A DNA stretch of 64,000 nucleotides, taken from assembly GCA_011009095.1 (NCBI GenBank), contig VTPC01090911.1, forward strand, positions 62,001-126,000, written 5' to 3'. Numbering within the stretch: position 1 is the stretch's first letter; each line of letters opens with the position of its first letter. Both the position numbers and the translations under genes were made by a program. Positions 11,099 through 23,402 of the stretch are shown piece after piece. Source of the stretch: Ignelater luminosus. Lineage: Eukaryota; Arthropoda; Insecta; Coleoptera; Elateridae. The notes below the pieces were generated by a model. It saw only the letters and a program-made list of their open reading frames with translations, was not told the DNA's origin and ran no database searches.

Positions 11099-13900
11099 TC
11101 ACAATTTCTGGAAATCTAATAAACAATTTTTAAAACGTCTTTTGAACTGAGCTGTTGAAGTGCACTCTTGAAATAAATTTATATGACTATTAAATATTTT
11201 AGGCGCCGTAAATTCATAACATTTAAATTTGTTAGTTCTGTGCTTAGGTATTGTATACATATCCATGTTACGTAAATCACAACTATGTATTGTTGATCGC
11301 TTAACTAATAATTTATATAAATAACACGGTTCTTTTGATTTTAAAACATTAAATAGGACTATTCCATACAAAAGTGTAAATCTATTTTCCAATTTTAAAA
11401 TATTTAAGCTGTTATAATGAGGCGTAATATGATCTCTTTTATTAATTTGATATGCAAACCTTAAACAACAATTTTGAAGAATTTGCAAGGTACTCTTCAT
11501 TCGAGATGTTAAAAAGTTGAAATAGACGGAACTGCAGTAATCAAGATGATGTAAGATAAGGGCGTCAACTAAATTCCATTTTACATTTGGCGGTAAAATA
11601 TCTTTAAATTTCCACAAAGACTTTTATTTCATGTAACACTGGCTGCACTTTTTGACAACATGCCTTTCAAAATTTAGATTATGGTCTATAGTTAATCCAA
11701 GATCGCGGGAACTTTCATTAGCATTTAGAATAGAATTATTTAACATAATTTGGTTTCTAGCATTCTGTTTAGCTTTATAAATCAAATTTCTTGTACCAAT
11801 ACACATCACGATGGTTTTTTCAGAGTTTAGACGCAATCCGTTCTTTTTCGACCATTCTAGAATATTTTGCAGATTAAGATTGAGCTCTGTAATTAAGTCA
11901 TTACTTTTTTCTGGTAAACACGATTTATATATTTGAGTATCATCTGCATATTGGTGAATATCCCATTGATGTTGCAAAGAATTTGAAAGATCAGTCGTAA
12001 AAATTGTGAAAAGGATAGGTGCCAAAATACATCCTTGAGGGACACCATAATTCATTTCAGTTTCTTCAGAAATCTTATTATCAATTTTTACCATTTGAAA
12101 CCGGTTTGTCACATAATTTTTATACCACTGCAAATTTTCATCGGAGATTCTACAAAAATGCAATCTAAAAGCACAAGATAAGTGATTTCTGATTTATCGA
12201 TATTTCTCGCTATATCTGTAGTTATCTTAAGCATTGCGGTGGTAGTGCTGTGATGTTTACGAAACCCAGACTGAATAGGTGGCAATATTTTACTCTCGCA
12301 AATATATTCAGTTAAGAATAAGTAAAGAACCTTTTCTAAGATTTTTGACATTGTGGGTAATATACTAATTGGTCTAAGGTCTTTTAATTCACTTGCTTTA
12401 GTCACTTTTGTTAATGGATTAATTACAGCTTTCTTCCAGATTGCAGGGATGGTACCAGTTTTAAGCGAGAAATTAATGATATGTGTTAGAGTATATATGC
12501 AAAATGGTAATACTAGTTTCAACATTTTTAAATTTATATTGTCAATTCCACGAGCGTTAGATGTTAATTTACTTACAATTTTGGCTACTTCTTCAGCTGT
12601 TATTTCTCTAAATAAGTCAGTTGGAGGGTTGTTATTAAATCTATTGTTAAGGAAATAATTCATTGTATCATTATCAACAACCACATTTTGAACAATATTT
12701 GTAAAGTAATTGTTAATTAAATTAGCGTTCTTAATTTCCTCTGCTATTTCTGATTGAGGTTTTAAGTGAACATTCCAAGAAGCAAAGTTTCTCCATAACA
12801 TCTTTGGAGTACAATGGTTAACATATAATTGATCTTTAATAAAAGCAATTTTTTCATTCTTTGTAGCAACAGATAAGCAATTTCGTAAATGCCTGTAGTT
12901 ATTCAAATCAGTTTCTAGTTTGGTTTTTGAATACTTTTTATACGCTTAGTGTTTTGCATTAATTATTACTTTTAACGCATCCGTGATGTAAGGACGTTTT
13001 CTACTACGTAACGTGGAAGATTTTATAGGTGCATGGATATTAAATAACTTTAAAATTTGATTGTTAATATAATTGACTTTGGAATCAATGTTATCTAGTC
13101 TTTCCACGTAATCCCAATTGATTGCAGCTGCATCATGTTCAAAAGCACTTAATACAAAATTTCTGTAGCAACGATATGTAATTCTTTTAGGTAAGACTTT
13201 CTTTGTAGTATAATCTAATTCACAGTATGTTAACATATGATCTGTTACATTGATTAAATCCAAGTTTTCACATTCTGTAACAGTAATATTGTTACTAACA
13301 CATATAATATCTATCAAAGTTGCACTTGTATTTGTTATTCTGGTAGGTTGAGTTACAATTTGTTTCATGTTGAATGAGTTAATCAGATTGTTAAATTTTC
13401 TCGAAAATCACAATTTAAATTAATATTTATGTCTCCAACTACTACAAGATCATCGACTTCCATCATTACATGCGAAAATGATAATTCCATTTCAGCAAAG
13501 CAGGCATTATATATTTTTGGTATACATATATATATAGCGTCGAGACCTATTTTAGTGTTCTTTATCGTTATTAATACCCAGAGTTGTTCCGTATTTATTG
13601 ACGTAGAGAAATCTATAGATATAGCCTTAAAATTTAAATTGTTTAGAATATAGCAACACAGTCCACCACCTCTAGAATTTCTATCGCCACGTAATAATTC
13701 ATATTCCGGTGTATGTATTGAACTCGATGGAAAATCAGGACATAACCACGATTCCGAGATAGCTATTAAATGAAATTTATTTTCATATTCATTAACAAAG
13801 TCACAAAATGTATCAAAACTTGAAACTAATGATCGTATATTTACATGTGCTATACGTAATCCCTTATGTTGATTGGAAAATTTTAATTCTTCTATTCTAT
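11099..13900 (-). pseudogene. ORF2 of CR1-like LINE: endonuclease plus reverse transcriptase
   Basis: This protein would nick target DNA and reverse-transcribe the LINE RNA. The endonuclease is visible from about 13900 (LRIAHVNIRSL, then a degraded middle) to about 12950. The RT follows, with the fingers block SGFRKHHSTTTAMLKITTD, palm motif YADDTQIY at about 11940 and a thumb/C-terminal domain to the stop at 11099. Defects seen are one in-frame stop near 12946, a frameshift with loss of roughly 16 codons just after TYLVLLD (about 12165-12185), one in-frame stop near 11624, and further damage in the endonuclease around 13380-13560. The deletion removes the block that normally follows the first catalytic aspartate, so the protein could not be functional. 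Confidence 0.8.
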
Positions 13901-13969
13901 TTTCAATATAGTTATTAACACTACTTTTATGTTGTATTTCTAGATCTTGAACTGTTTGCTGAATATCTA

Positions 13970-14520
13970 CTAAATTAGCTTTTGCTTTGAAGATACCTCT
14001 TGAAAATTTTTACTTGAATCAATCTCATTACCATTATTATTTTTATTTACATAGAATTTACGCACAGCAATACCCTCAGGCCAAAATGAAGCATCCAAAA
14101 TTTTTGATAAGTGATTCGCATCAATTGTGATTTTAAATGAACTGTATGAATCGGGAAATTTTGATTTTAATTCCATAATATTTACTTCTGGTATATTAGT
14201 GTTGTTAAGTAATTGCTGCAATTTAGATTGGATATAATTAACAATCTTATCTTTATTTACAGCGGGATTTACTCTAGTAAGATGAACATTTGAGTATTTC
14301 TTCCTTTTTGCAACAGATACAAATTCATTGTTATTTGAAACAGAATTTGTTGATGCTGTACTTATTATCAGTTTATTTTCATTATATAACTTCTTGTTAT
14401 CTCTTACCGCTTCATTATTATGAGAGACTGAATTCGAAGTTAAAATTGAGGGTTTCTCATTTTGCGAGTTATGTAAGGAAAGATATTATTATGTGCACTA
14501 AATACCTTTAACCAGCATAT
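13970..14520 (-). pseudogene. ORF1 remnant of the CR1-like LINE
   Basis: The longest open stretch is 83 codons (13970-14221) and contains PDSYSSFKITIDANHLSKI followed by FWPEGIAVRKFYV. This is the conserved C-terminal block of ORF1 proteins in insect CR1/Jockey-type LINEs, which bind the element RNA. Upstream, to about 14520, the translation is asparagine- and serine-rich with interruptions, and no zinc knuckles were recognised. The start codon of the original ORF1 cannot be identified. Position and strand fit the downstream ORF2, so it is taken as the same element. Confidence 0.6.
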
Positions 14521-15447
14521 TTTTGCCTTTCGCGAAATTGTGAAGCTTCTTATATCTGCTGTTCTTACTCTGAATAAGGAGAAACGTTAATTTTGTAAAC
14601 GTAAATTACGTTATTTTGGGATACATATCTTTTTTTTGCGTGGCATGGTCGGGGTCTTAAACCCTGTCATACCTCTGATGGGTAGTGATGCTTTTTAAAT
14701 TTTTATTCATGTTTTTTTAATTTTGTTTTATGTCTCTTTAGATGCGTATCTAGAATTCATGCGGTGTCGATACATGAGCATGAACATAATAAAACAAAAA
14801 GCACGTATTTGAGATTTTTAGACTTCCAGTCAAAAAGAAAACACAAGCACTCAGATTCACTCATACTTATCCGGTACAAGACGACAAAGTTAAATGAAAC
14901 CCTAAAGTTACTCAATAAACAACAAAACAATTAAGAGATAACCCATGGTTATCCGTTTTAACACAAAAGGTCGCAGTAGTAAAATCAGGAGAGCACGTAT
15001 ATCATAATAAATTATTGGGTATGACAAAAGGTCATCATTTACAGAAGCTAAAGATTGCTAATCCAAAGATGAAATGCACACAAAATTGGAAGCTCACACC
15101 CACAAGTCCATAAAGCAAAGCTTGAGACTTTCGAAATCATAAACTGAGAGAGGAGAAACTAACAGTGAGTTTTGTAAATGCAATTATTTTTTGTACGCTA
15201 ACAAAATTAATATAAATGTTTAAGTTTAATACCAAAACCAAAACTACTCGCACCTCTTTATCTGAAGTAAAGATCTCGAAGTAAAAAAAGTTGCTATAAT
15301 TAAGACCTTGTAACACGTTACCACATACATTGCAACATACAATAATACAAGATCCTTCAACTTAATTTTCTTTAATAAAGCTGGCGTCGAGTTGTTAAAG
15401 TTTGTAGTATAGCTTATCTCATGCAGTAAATGGCAGATAAAAGAAGT

Positions 15448-15448
<1 letters not shown>
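14521..15448. other. Stretch without recognisable gene
   Basis: No credible coding region, RNA gene or terminal inverted repeat was seen. The part nearest 14520 could be 5' untranslated sequence of the CR1-like LINE. A small imperfect hairpin around 14650-14700 (GGGGTCTTAAACCCTG core) has no obvious function. Confidence 0.5.

Positions 15449-15500
<52 letters not shown>
15449..15500. repeat. (GATA)n microsatellite ending at an assembly gap
   Basis: About 12 perfect tandem GATA units run straight into ten Ns at 15501-15510, so the true array length is unknown and the gap was probably caused by the repeat. Confidence 0.97.
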
Positions 15501-15510
15501 NNNNNNNNNN
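15501..15510. other. Assembly gap (10 N)
   Basis: Ten Ns follow the GATA array. The size is probably nominal. Confidence 0.95.
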
Positions 15511-16369
15511 CAGTGAACGCATAGATTGTAAAATTGTAGTAATTAAGAAAATAAACATGTGAGGAAGTTGAGATATAATTTATTTGACGTTCGCAGTTGT
15601 CGAATCTTCAGCTTTAATGAAACTTCTAAATAACAATTTATAAAACTCAAATCAAGATCAAAATAAAGATTCGTAAATATTCCATACGTTTGCCACAGAG
15701 ATACGTCCATTTTTATAGCATTTTTACATGCATGTCAAGCGGGTGATTTCGTCAAGATATACATTTATGCGTGAGTATATTCTTCAGTCGAATGCAATTC
15801 CTTTATGTACCCTTACTGCTGTATAAAATTTGTTAGACATGTGTTTCATATTTCATGTCACTTTACTTAAGTAGTTGTAAACCTTTTCCTTGCTAAAACA
15901 GTAGTATTAATTAATAATTACGCAACTGAGAATGACAAGGCGGAAATCCCGTCGTTTGCGCTATGTAAATAGCATAAGCTTATAATGTTCTAAGGAGATG
16001 TGCATGCATAAAATCGTTTAGTTAAAGTTTCAACTAGACGTGCACTTTTATTTTAATCTGTTACACGGATTAACTGTATAAATGACATCATGAAGACATA
16101 ACATTTAAAAAAGTTATCTGCAAGTTTGATATAAATACGTAATACATTAAATAAGTGGTAAAGTATCACATTATACTGCTAGTTACTAAACAAACATGAT
16201 CAGAGGTAATGTGAACGAAGGAACATGATCAAACCAACGAAATGAAATGTTTCCTTATGTTACTGTTCATTTCCAATTGTAATTATATTGAATAATCTCT
16301 CAACGCTTTCCCTCGCTATTAGTGCGCATCACTGCGAAATTGTCCTGTTATATCTCTCTATCTGTCCGT
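15511..16369. other. Stretch without recognisable gene
   Basis: AT-rich sequence with stops in all frames. No repeat ends, RNA gene or protein motif was recognised. Confidence 0.5.
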
Positions 16370-16770
16370 TTCCTAGTGGTAAGGCTACAGCGTTAAGCTG
16401 ATGAGTCATACCAAATACCTGAACAGTCTTATTTTTGGATTATTCTTTGATAAATGGAAGGCGCGTTAGACAAACCAAATGACATCCACCAGAAACTAGG
16501 GCTGTCTGTCAGAAATGACAAAAGCAGCATCGTTATTTTATTCAGAGCTTTATAATCAGCGCACAGTCTTTTCTCGCATCCTCTCTTTCCAACTAAGACA
16601 ACGAATAATATTATCTTCAAACAATTCGCAAATCAGTTTTCCAACTTGTTCTCGTGCAATTTTGGTAAATTCTCGAGGTCAGTGGCCAACACGCTGCATC
16701 GTTGAAATCAATCACGAACGCGTACACTCAAGAGGTTTAAACAGACAAATTAAAAACAAAGAAAGCTCTC
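16370..16770 (-). mobile_element. Small Ty3/Gypsy pol fossil
   Basis: The minus strand shows reverse-transcriptase motifs of the Gypsy type (LVGKRGCEKRLCADYKALNK and FGLSNAPSIYQRI) within about 200 bases, far closer together than in a whole RT. It is therefore a deleted scrap. No gag, integrase or LTR was seen nearby. It is clearly broken and its family differs from the fossil at 9440-11035. Confidence 0.7.
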
Positions 16771-17434
16771 TCTTCAGCAGTTTCAAAACGCAAAATGAAC
16801 AAATCCGTGAGGGATTGCTGTAGGTATAGACACTTTAGAGCAGGTTTACATCGTGAGGACAGCCGAGAACTGACCTTACACTGTCCCGCACCAGAAACCA
16901 CAAAGTAAACACATAATAAAACAGCAATAAACGATTTATTTACAAATTAGTGAAAGTTCAATATAAAAACAAAATGGTCAAGATGAGTATCATAAATTGT
17001 GTTAGAGCGTCATTAAAACAAAATTTGCAATATACCCATGTACTTCTAAACTTGGGCGCTTTTTCTAATTCACCGAAGAAAAACAACTAAAAACTATCTC
17101 TCAGTTTTAATTTAAACATTTAAATAGTACATGAATAATTGTAAAATAAATAAATATTTGGGAAGAATGCAAAAAATACCGTGCCTAATATCGGGGAATG
17201 CCCCTCACTCCAAATCAGAAATGCTAAACACTGACCAAGTGGCAGTACCAGCGCTCTTAGGCCAACAGTCTTAGGTCGTGTCATTGTTGAAGTTCCTGGA
17301 TCAGACGACCCCTAGACTGTTTGCCGAAGTTTAAATATAGAATTTCTGATCTTTTCCATGCGTTTTTTTCTTTTCTTCCCTTCCTCTAAACTGTATTAGT
17401 CTGTCTCTTCCTGGGCTTCTTTTTTTTTCGGTGC
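16771..17434. other. Stretch without recognisable gene
   Basis: No coding motif was seen. The missing left end of the Harbinger element would be expected here, but no inverted match to its right terminus at 18691-18704 could be found by eye. Confidence 0.4.
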
Positions 17435-18704
17435 TCAGTACTGCTTTGAGTATGGTCTTACCTGTTCAGGTGTAATTGTCTTGTCAAATCGTGAAATAGT
17501 GCACATTCTGAATTGTGAAATAAAAATCTCATATGCTACTGAAGTACTTGGTTCGTTCAAATGATCTTTCGAAATCATTAGTATTGGATTATTCTTTCGA
17601 CGTCGTTTAAAACAAATATGCCACACAACATAATAGAGGGTAGTAATTTCCACTTTGTCAGGTGTTCTATTGATTGGGATTAGCAGAACTCTACAGCAAT
17701 TGCCCAGAATTCCAAAAGTGCTTTCTTGCATTTGTTTTGCTTTTAACAAACGACAATTAAAGACTTTACTTTTATTGGTAAGTCCTTTTTGGCTATATGA
17801 CGTCATAATACGTGTGGTTATTGTGAATGCAACATCAGTCATGACAACGTATGGTACACACATATTACGTCCAGGTAACGGCCTTTTATGTGAAAATCTA
17901 AATTATTTGTGGTAAGAGCAATCCACAATTTACTTTCTTGTAAGACGCCTCCATCGTTTATTCTATCATTCACGCCTACGATCGCATATGTAAATTTATA
18001 GCATGCATGCGAGAGGTCTAGCAAAACTATGCCGTGATCGCCTTTATAATCAAAATAAAAAAAGCCAGCAGACTGTGAAGGTCTAAATTTTATATGTCGA
18101 CCATCTTAAGCACGTAAACAATTAGGAAAATCTTATAATCTTTAAATTGATTCTGCTACTTAACAAAAAATTAACTTCGTATACTTTTAGAACAATACAT
18201 CAACACGAGTGTTTAAAAAGTAAAAGTTCTTCATTCAACATATTTAGTACACCTCTGCCTTGCTCGAGTCTCTGTAACCACTTTCTTCTTCAAATTCGCT
18301 TTGTTAATATTTGATAGTACTAATAATAATGTACTAACAGCTTCTGCAGCAGCAGCACCATATAATACTGGATTCTGCAGTGTTGGACACGCCGCTATAG
18401 GTTCAAAACATTATTGGATATAAAGTGAAAAAACACTCAATCTCAAAACGCTACAAACTGACAACAGACACCAACTGACACTGAGCGAAATTAGAACTAA
18501 TATTTTCATTTTTATTTCAGTTGCAAAAAGCAACCTTGGTACTAGTGCGCATGTGTATCTGATAAATTCGGTGTCAAATTTGTCATCTGTGGCAAACTAC
18601 CGTTTTGTTTTAATGTTAAATTTTTGGTCAACTTTGTTGTAAAATATTCCCGAGAATTTATGGGAAAATTTTGACGTCAAATTAACCACCGTGTCAAACG
18701 GACC
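17435..18704 (-). mobile_element. PIF/Harbinger transposase remnant with one recognisable terminus
   Basis: The minus strand encodes pieces of a Harbinger (HARBI1-like) DDE nuclease. An N-terminal helix lies near 18350-18240 (STLLLVLSNINKANLKKK). A middle block is at about 18024-17880 (HACYKFTYAIVGVNDRINDG, then GGVLQ). A C-terminal block is at 17863-17435 (CVPYVVMTDVAF, then LLKAKQMQESTFGILGNCCR). These correspond in order to the DxxYxF..DxGxxGRxSDGG, PYxxxGDxAF and RARRxxExxFGxL signatures of the family. The second catalytic aspartate motif reads VMTDVAF, while the last signature has QESTFG in place of the usual ENAFG. Frameshifts separate the blocks and part of the N-terminal half is lost. 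The right terminus reads GGTCCGTTTGACAC when inverted (18704-18691) and shares GTTTGACAC with the MITE at 2357-2769. Confidence 0.8.
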
Positions 18705-18879
18705 TGATACTTAACTGATTGATACTAGAATCTATGGTAGCTCTATTTTCTAATATATTCTTAACGTTTTGGAACTATTTAAAGCTATTGTTTTTATCTC
18801 ACCCTTCGCACAAATTTTTTTATAAACACTTTATTTATAGGTTTACTTAATTTGTAATGTACACCTTCCACAATATCAA

Positions 18880-19700
18880 TACTTTCTCTTAGTGAAAGCC
18901 CTTTGCTTTAAAGCTGTAAAATTGCTTTAGAAATGCACTTGAAATTGCTTAAAATAAAAACTAAATCCTCGCGAATTCCTTTTTTATTTACAGCGTCCAG
19001 AGCTTCCGGCATGCCTTGTGCTTCTGAAGGATCAAACTCTTTAAAAATGCTTTTAATAATTTCAAAATTGTTTGCGTAATACACTGCAGCCTCGATCCAG
19101 GTACTCCATTGTGTAACAATAGACAAAGGAGGTGCCTGGAATATCCCTAAGCGTGACTAACCAGGAAGGAGCTTTTAAAAAAATTTTTTTTACTGAGGAG
19201 ATTAGCATGTTCACATTGAGATAAAGAGAGTGAATCCATTCAGCTACTTGATATAAGCTATGCGCTAAACACGTAACATATATCATTCTAGAATACTGAA
19301 TTCTTTTTGGTCACAAAAAATCTAACGCGTCATTAAAAAAGCAGCAATGGTTGAACGGCTGGTTTTTTCTAAAACTCATTGTCAATAAATATAATTTGTT
19401 CTTCTCCTCTTTACGTCCTAGTACTCTAAAAACAAAATTTACAATATATATATTTGCTCCACATTCTTTATTTCGTCTAAAGAGACCCAAATACTTTTTT
19501 TTTAACTTTGCTGCTTAATTTTTCTAGTGCAGTTTGATACACTGGCACTACGTAATTTTTCCTTATTGCTGAGTCATGTGGAATATTCTGCTCAGTGGGT
19601 TTTTAGAAACACTGCAAGTCTCATTTTGTATTAGATATAAATGCTATGCACAAGTCTTAATACAATTATATTGGCTTAGGTAGTGGTTTTGATACAGCAG
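18880..19700 (-). pseudogene. hAT-like transposase-derived protein remnant
   Basis: Minus-strand translation gives several blocks of a protein common in insect genomes and related to hAT transposases. In order they are LRKNYVVPVYQTALEKL (about 19590), WVSLDE near 19480, a STIAAF..DALDF block (about 19320-19350), YVTCLAHSLYQVAEWIHSLY (19286 onwards, with NMLISSVKKIFLKAPS), and W..WIEAAVYYANNFEIIK (about 19100) with LSNFKCISKAILQL at the end. The order matches the intact proteins, including the I-W-V-S-x-D-E catalytic region. Several frameshifts and stops separate the blocks. The N-terminal BED zinc finger and the terminal repeats were not seen. I infer a dead hAT-type copy, but a host-domesticated paralogue that decayed is also possible. 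Confidence 0.65.
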
Positions 19701-21474
19701 CCACTAATACTTGTTTTTTGTTCTGGGTTTTTCTGTTCTTATTATTTTGATGTCTGTCATGGACACCAAAAACCAGAAAACGTGGCCTTAATGTCTATGT
19801 AAACCAAAAGTTGTGCTCGCAGCAGCTCAAAACGTCGGAGAAGAGGAGGGTTCACAAAGTAACCTAACATAGATTGAATTAGGATTCAATAAAAAAACAC
19901 ACATAGCTTTAGGATGACAAAATCGATATGGGCGCTAGGAGCCAAGTCAGCAAGTAAAACGCCCTGACAGCAATGAACACACTAATACATTAAACTTTCT
20001 TTAAACTTACCAGGAGAGTTAATCATGTCTAAATCCTAATACTTTTTCTTAAATAAACCCACAATAGTTTGCTCTACTAGCTTATACTGCAAACTTACAC
20101 AAAGCCATAGAAGGTCATCAATTACTCCAAACCGTATTGTTGAATCTAATATTTGCAACAAATTAAGAAATGGTTTTGTAATTTAGTACACGAGTTACTT
20201 GTGGTTAGATAGTTTTTTAGTCCGTTGCTCTTGAATTATTTTAGGTTCATCACGATTCCTTGAAAGTGTTATATTTCCGTCTTTGTTGGTACTTTGTGTG
20301 CTTACTGCGGTGTATTGATTACTTCGAGCCTTCTAGATAATTTAGTTACGTATACCTTTTCTTTCTTCCGCTGGGTGTATATAAATTTTGTTTGCATTTT
20401 GTCAGCTCGGTTTACGGGCTTTTGCTTGTATATGAGTCACGGCTATCGCGGTGTGACCGGTTTTCCACTCTCGGTAGGTTATGATAGAGCATTCTTCGTT
20501 AGACCACCATCACCAGTCAGAGTTCTTTGCTGATTCTTCCTTTTTAAAAGGATGATTAGTGTTTCTCCTTAGAATTAATTTGACAAGATTTCTTTTTTCT
20601 CTTGAGTTTTCACTTTCATCTTGGTAATTTCGTTTTTAGAATTAATGCAGCTCGTACCCCGGAGTGATCCTAATCAAGAGTAGATACTTTTGGTGACGAT
20701 TTTGCTGATGTTACTTTAAGATTAGGAGAACTAACTCCCAGAATCAGTTACCAAATTTTGTCGAAAAAGTTTTAATAATAAAGTTACAAGCTTTTGCTGT
20801 CTGACTATATTAACAAATCGCAAAATGTTCTATCTGACTTGCGTACGTTAAAAGACCAAAGGAAGCCACAGCCTTTCATTGAGCAACAAAACAAAAACCA
20901 TTTAGTTTATTAAAATTATGACCCTAATTTCAGTTTTAATCTCGAGTACCCGTCGCTGTAAAATTTACGTTCCAAAACTACCTGTATAACTAGTTACAAA
21001 ATACATACGTAAAGAATAGCAAGTAAAGGTTTACCTTACAGTTAAACGAAGAGTTAACACCTAGTCTTAAAGGGAGGTTCCACAAGATCTGGACTCAATG
21101 CAGGAGACAATCTTCTTGCCAATTTACTTAACGCGAACAGCGGAGGGATGGTCGATGGCCTCTCTCGTGTTTCCACACACAACCAATACACAGATACGTT
21201 ATTTTCAAATTTTCTGATTCACGGAGGATTGTTTAAGCACTGTAAGCACTTTGACACACACAATTTCACAAAACTACTTCAAGCGTTCATTACTACCAGT
21301 CGAATTTTGTTTTATATCTGTACTAAAGGTAACTTTGCACATACGAATCCAAAGTTAACTAAACACAATTGTGGTCAATACCACTCGCAAAAACTTTTAA
21401 AATAAATTCGATTAAGCAATGGTAAATTGCTCAAAAATCATTTTTAATAAGTTTTAATAAACTCTTCAAGCGAT
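19701..21474. other. Stretch without recognisable gene
   Basis: The largest open frames (20294-20533 and 21148-21405, both +) have no recognisable motif. A short string around 20693 (TTTTGGTGACGATTTTG) resembles the primer-site neighbourhood of Gypsy LTRs, but no LTR pair supports it. Otherwise nothing was recognised. Confidence 0.4.
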
Positions 21475-21644
21475 CCCAAGTAGCACAGCTTATTGTGCCA
21501 ATATGTTTGTGGTATATTGGCGTTAAGTGTTAAATGTAACGCTTTTTTATAGAAGTAAAACGTTGGCAACCAAGATCTGCCAATTGTAAAACTACAAGGT
21601 AGGAGATACATTTCCATCTAATAAAGGAAACATATTTAGCTGCA

Positions 21645-21860
21645 CTTATTGGTGATATATTGGCTGCCAATGTAAATCTAATATAAAAGTGGTAGTTTAG
21701 AAAGATATCTTAAAGCATCCTGGGGTTTACATTTTGCCAACTTATTGGTAATATATTGGATTCCAAGGTTAGTTTAATATAAGAGTGTTAGTTTGGGAAG
21801 ATGTCTTTTAAGTATTCTTGGGTTTACATATGTTCAGTTTGTCGGTAATATATTTCTCAT
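21645..21860. repeat. Two-plus copies of a roughly 95-bp subterminal tandem repeat
   Basis: The unit from about 21650 (TATTGGCTGCCAATG, then GTGGTAGTTTAGAAAGATAT and GGGGTTTACAT) is repeated from about 21745 with modest divergence (GTGTTAGTTTGGGAAGATGT, GGGTTTACATAT). A third begins at about 21838 and breaks off. It lies just inside the left terminus of the 21475-26216 element. Confidence 0.75.
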
Positions 21861-22014
21861 CAACGTATATCCAACATGAAATTACTGTGACTGGCACATA
21901 TGTGTCACCGATGTTGTACATCTATATTGTACTTAAATAGATAATACAATGATTGCCAACCTACCTGCAATATACGACTCGTATATTATCTTATGCTTTC
22001 ATTTTGTGTTTATA

Positions 22015-22314
22015 CAGGGAGAATACTTTCAGACGCAACATACTCTTGTGTATGCAATGTAATTAAAATCGAATATTTTCAAATACAATAAGTTTTGTTG
22101 TCATGGTTTCCTATTTTAGATTATTTTTTAAATAATGGAACAATGAGTTTCGTTGTTCTGGTTTCTTATTTTTAAATTGTTTAAAAAATAATTTAACATA
22201 AGAAACCATGACAAAGAAATTTATTGTATTATTCCCTATGTTGCATTTGAAAATATTCGATTTTATTTACGTTGCATATACAAGAGTATGTTGCGTCTGA
22301 AAGTATTCTCTCTC
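22015..22314. mobile_element. 300-bp foldback MITE, TA-flanked
   Basis: Two arms of about 115-120 bp are inverted copies of one another. The left arm starts CAGGGAGAATACTTTCAGAC at 22015. The right arm, read from 22314 on the minus strand, starts GAGAGAGAATACTTTCAGAC, and similarity continues through ATCGAATATTTTCAAAT to a CATGGTTTC block, leaving a short central loop near 22150-22190. TA lies at both borders (22013-22014 and 22315-22316). The RNA or single strand would fold into one long hairpin. It is non-coding and inserted in the 21475-26216 element. Confidence 0.85.
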
Positions 22315-22805
22315 TATATATACTACTGGTATATACAATATATGATGTTTCCTGGTTTTCTTTGTCACTTTATTGACATTCGTGCTTGTACACAAACTAC
22401 TTATCACAGTGTCGACTCTAAAATCAGCTGTAAAAATTAACAAATGTCCGTTATTGGTACCTAACTTAATAAAACACTTAAACAAAGAAAACTAAATATT
22501 TATAACTGCATCATTGAAAATCTGCATTTACTAATTTATTTTTTAGATTTTCTGAATGTGTACTTACATCTACTATTTTTTAAAATAAATTGATCCATAT
22601 TTTGTGAGTGTTTTACTAAAGTAGAGTAAAACAAATTTGTCTTCCCACTAATTTTACTAATGAAGCTCATGAATACGTCATCTTAATGCAAACAGTTACA
22701 ATAACTGCGAAGACACCCTTTTATAGTCAGTATATATTAAATTTTTAACTTTATCAATTAAAATTAGAGAAAAAGAAAAAAAACAAGTATCTAAATAATA
22801 AGACC

Positions 22806-23402
22806 TTTTTTTTTAAAACATCCTTTAATGGATATAACTTGTACAATCTTAACACTTAATGTATTACAATTGATAAATAGTAATCTATTTGAGTAAAAAC
22901 ATGTATGGGGTTACTACACCAGTGTCTAGGTCTCTAGTCAAATTTTAACTTATAACGCAACACTGTATCACTACACTGAGTTCACAGCAAGTCCAAAGGT
23001 TTTACACGTCTGAGTCTTCTCACGTCTTGGGTAGTGTTCAAAACTGATTGGCTTCAGCATTGGTGTAGTTATGTAGTCGTTTTTCGTGTTTCTTGGCATA
23101 TATTACATTCTCAATTCATTTCACGCGTAGATCATCATGGATTTCCTTGTTGGTTACGTATCTGTATGCATTGGTAATTATGCGCAGGAAGTTGTTCTGG
23201 ATTCGTTGGATAACTTCGAGATTGGATTTTATTAGCACAACCTCACAGACGTACATTCAAATTGGTTTAAAGATTGCTTGGTAGATCAATCTTTTGGAAC
23301 CTAGGTTTAGTTGGAAATGATGCCCAATTAACCAGTAAAGTTTTCTTCTTTTGTGTCTAATTTGATCAGCCTTTTGCTTTACATGGTGTTTCCAATTTAA
23401 GA
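22806..23402 (-). mobile_element. 5'-truncated Jockey-type LINE tail
   Basis: Minus-strand translation gives LNWKHHVKQKADQIRHKRRK, then YWLIGHHFQLNLGSKRLIYQ, then NNFLRIITNAYRYVTNKEIH. These match, block for block, the C-terminal part of ORF2 in the LINE at 42840-43298. One in-frame stop follows FKPI and another lies near the end of the conserved block. The 3' untranslated part resembles that of the 39-kb LINE and ends in an A-run (Ts at 22807-22815 on the plus strand). The piece is a classic truncated LINE insertion inside the 21475-26216 element and shows that element predates the LINE. Confidence 0.85.

Larger units (their letters stand above)
11040..14520 (-). mobile_element. CR1/L2-type LINE, about 3.5 kb, mostly preserved but inactive
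   Basis: Read on the minus strand, the element runs from a short ORF1 remnant (about 14500-13970) through an endonuclease domain (about 13900-12950) to a reverse transcriptase (12906-11099) with a very short 3' tail near 11060. Motifs such as LRPISILPTMSKILEKV, GVPQGCILAPILF and YADDTQIY place it in the CR1/L2/Daphne-like part of the Jockey superfamily. The exact clade needs a tree. Coding remnants are listed separately. Breaks are few compared with the LINE at 1-2353, so it is younger than that one. The 5' boundary is uncertain and might extend past 14600. The 3' end lies beside the Gypsy fossil ending at about 11035. Confidence 0.8.

Noticed and set aside
15449-15500. Regular repeats considered as a CRISPR-like array
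   Set aside because: It is a plain tetranucleotide microsatellite with no spacers, in a eukaryotic context.
20294-20533. 79-codon plus-strand ORF in a small GC-richer patch
   Set aside because: No recognised motif and no supporting context; the nearby TTTTGGTGACG string alone is too weak to call an LTR leader.
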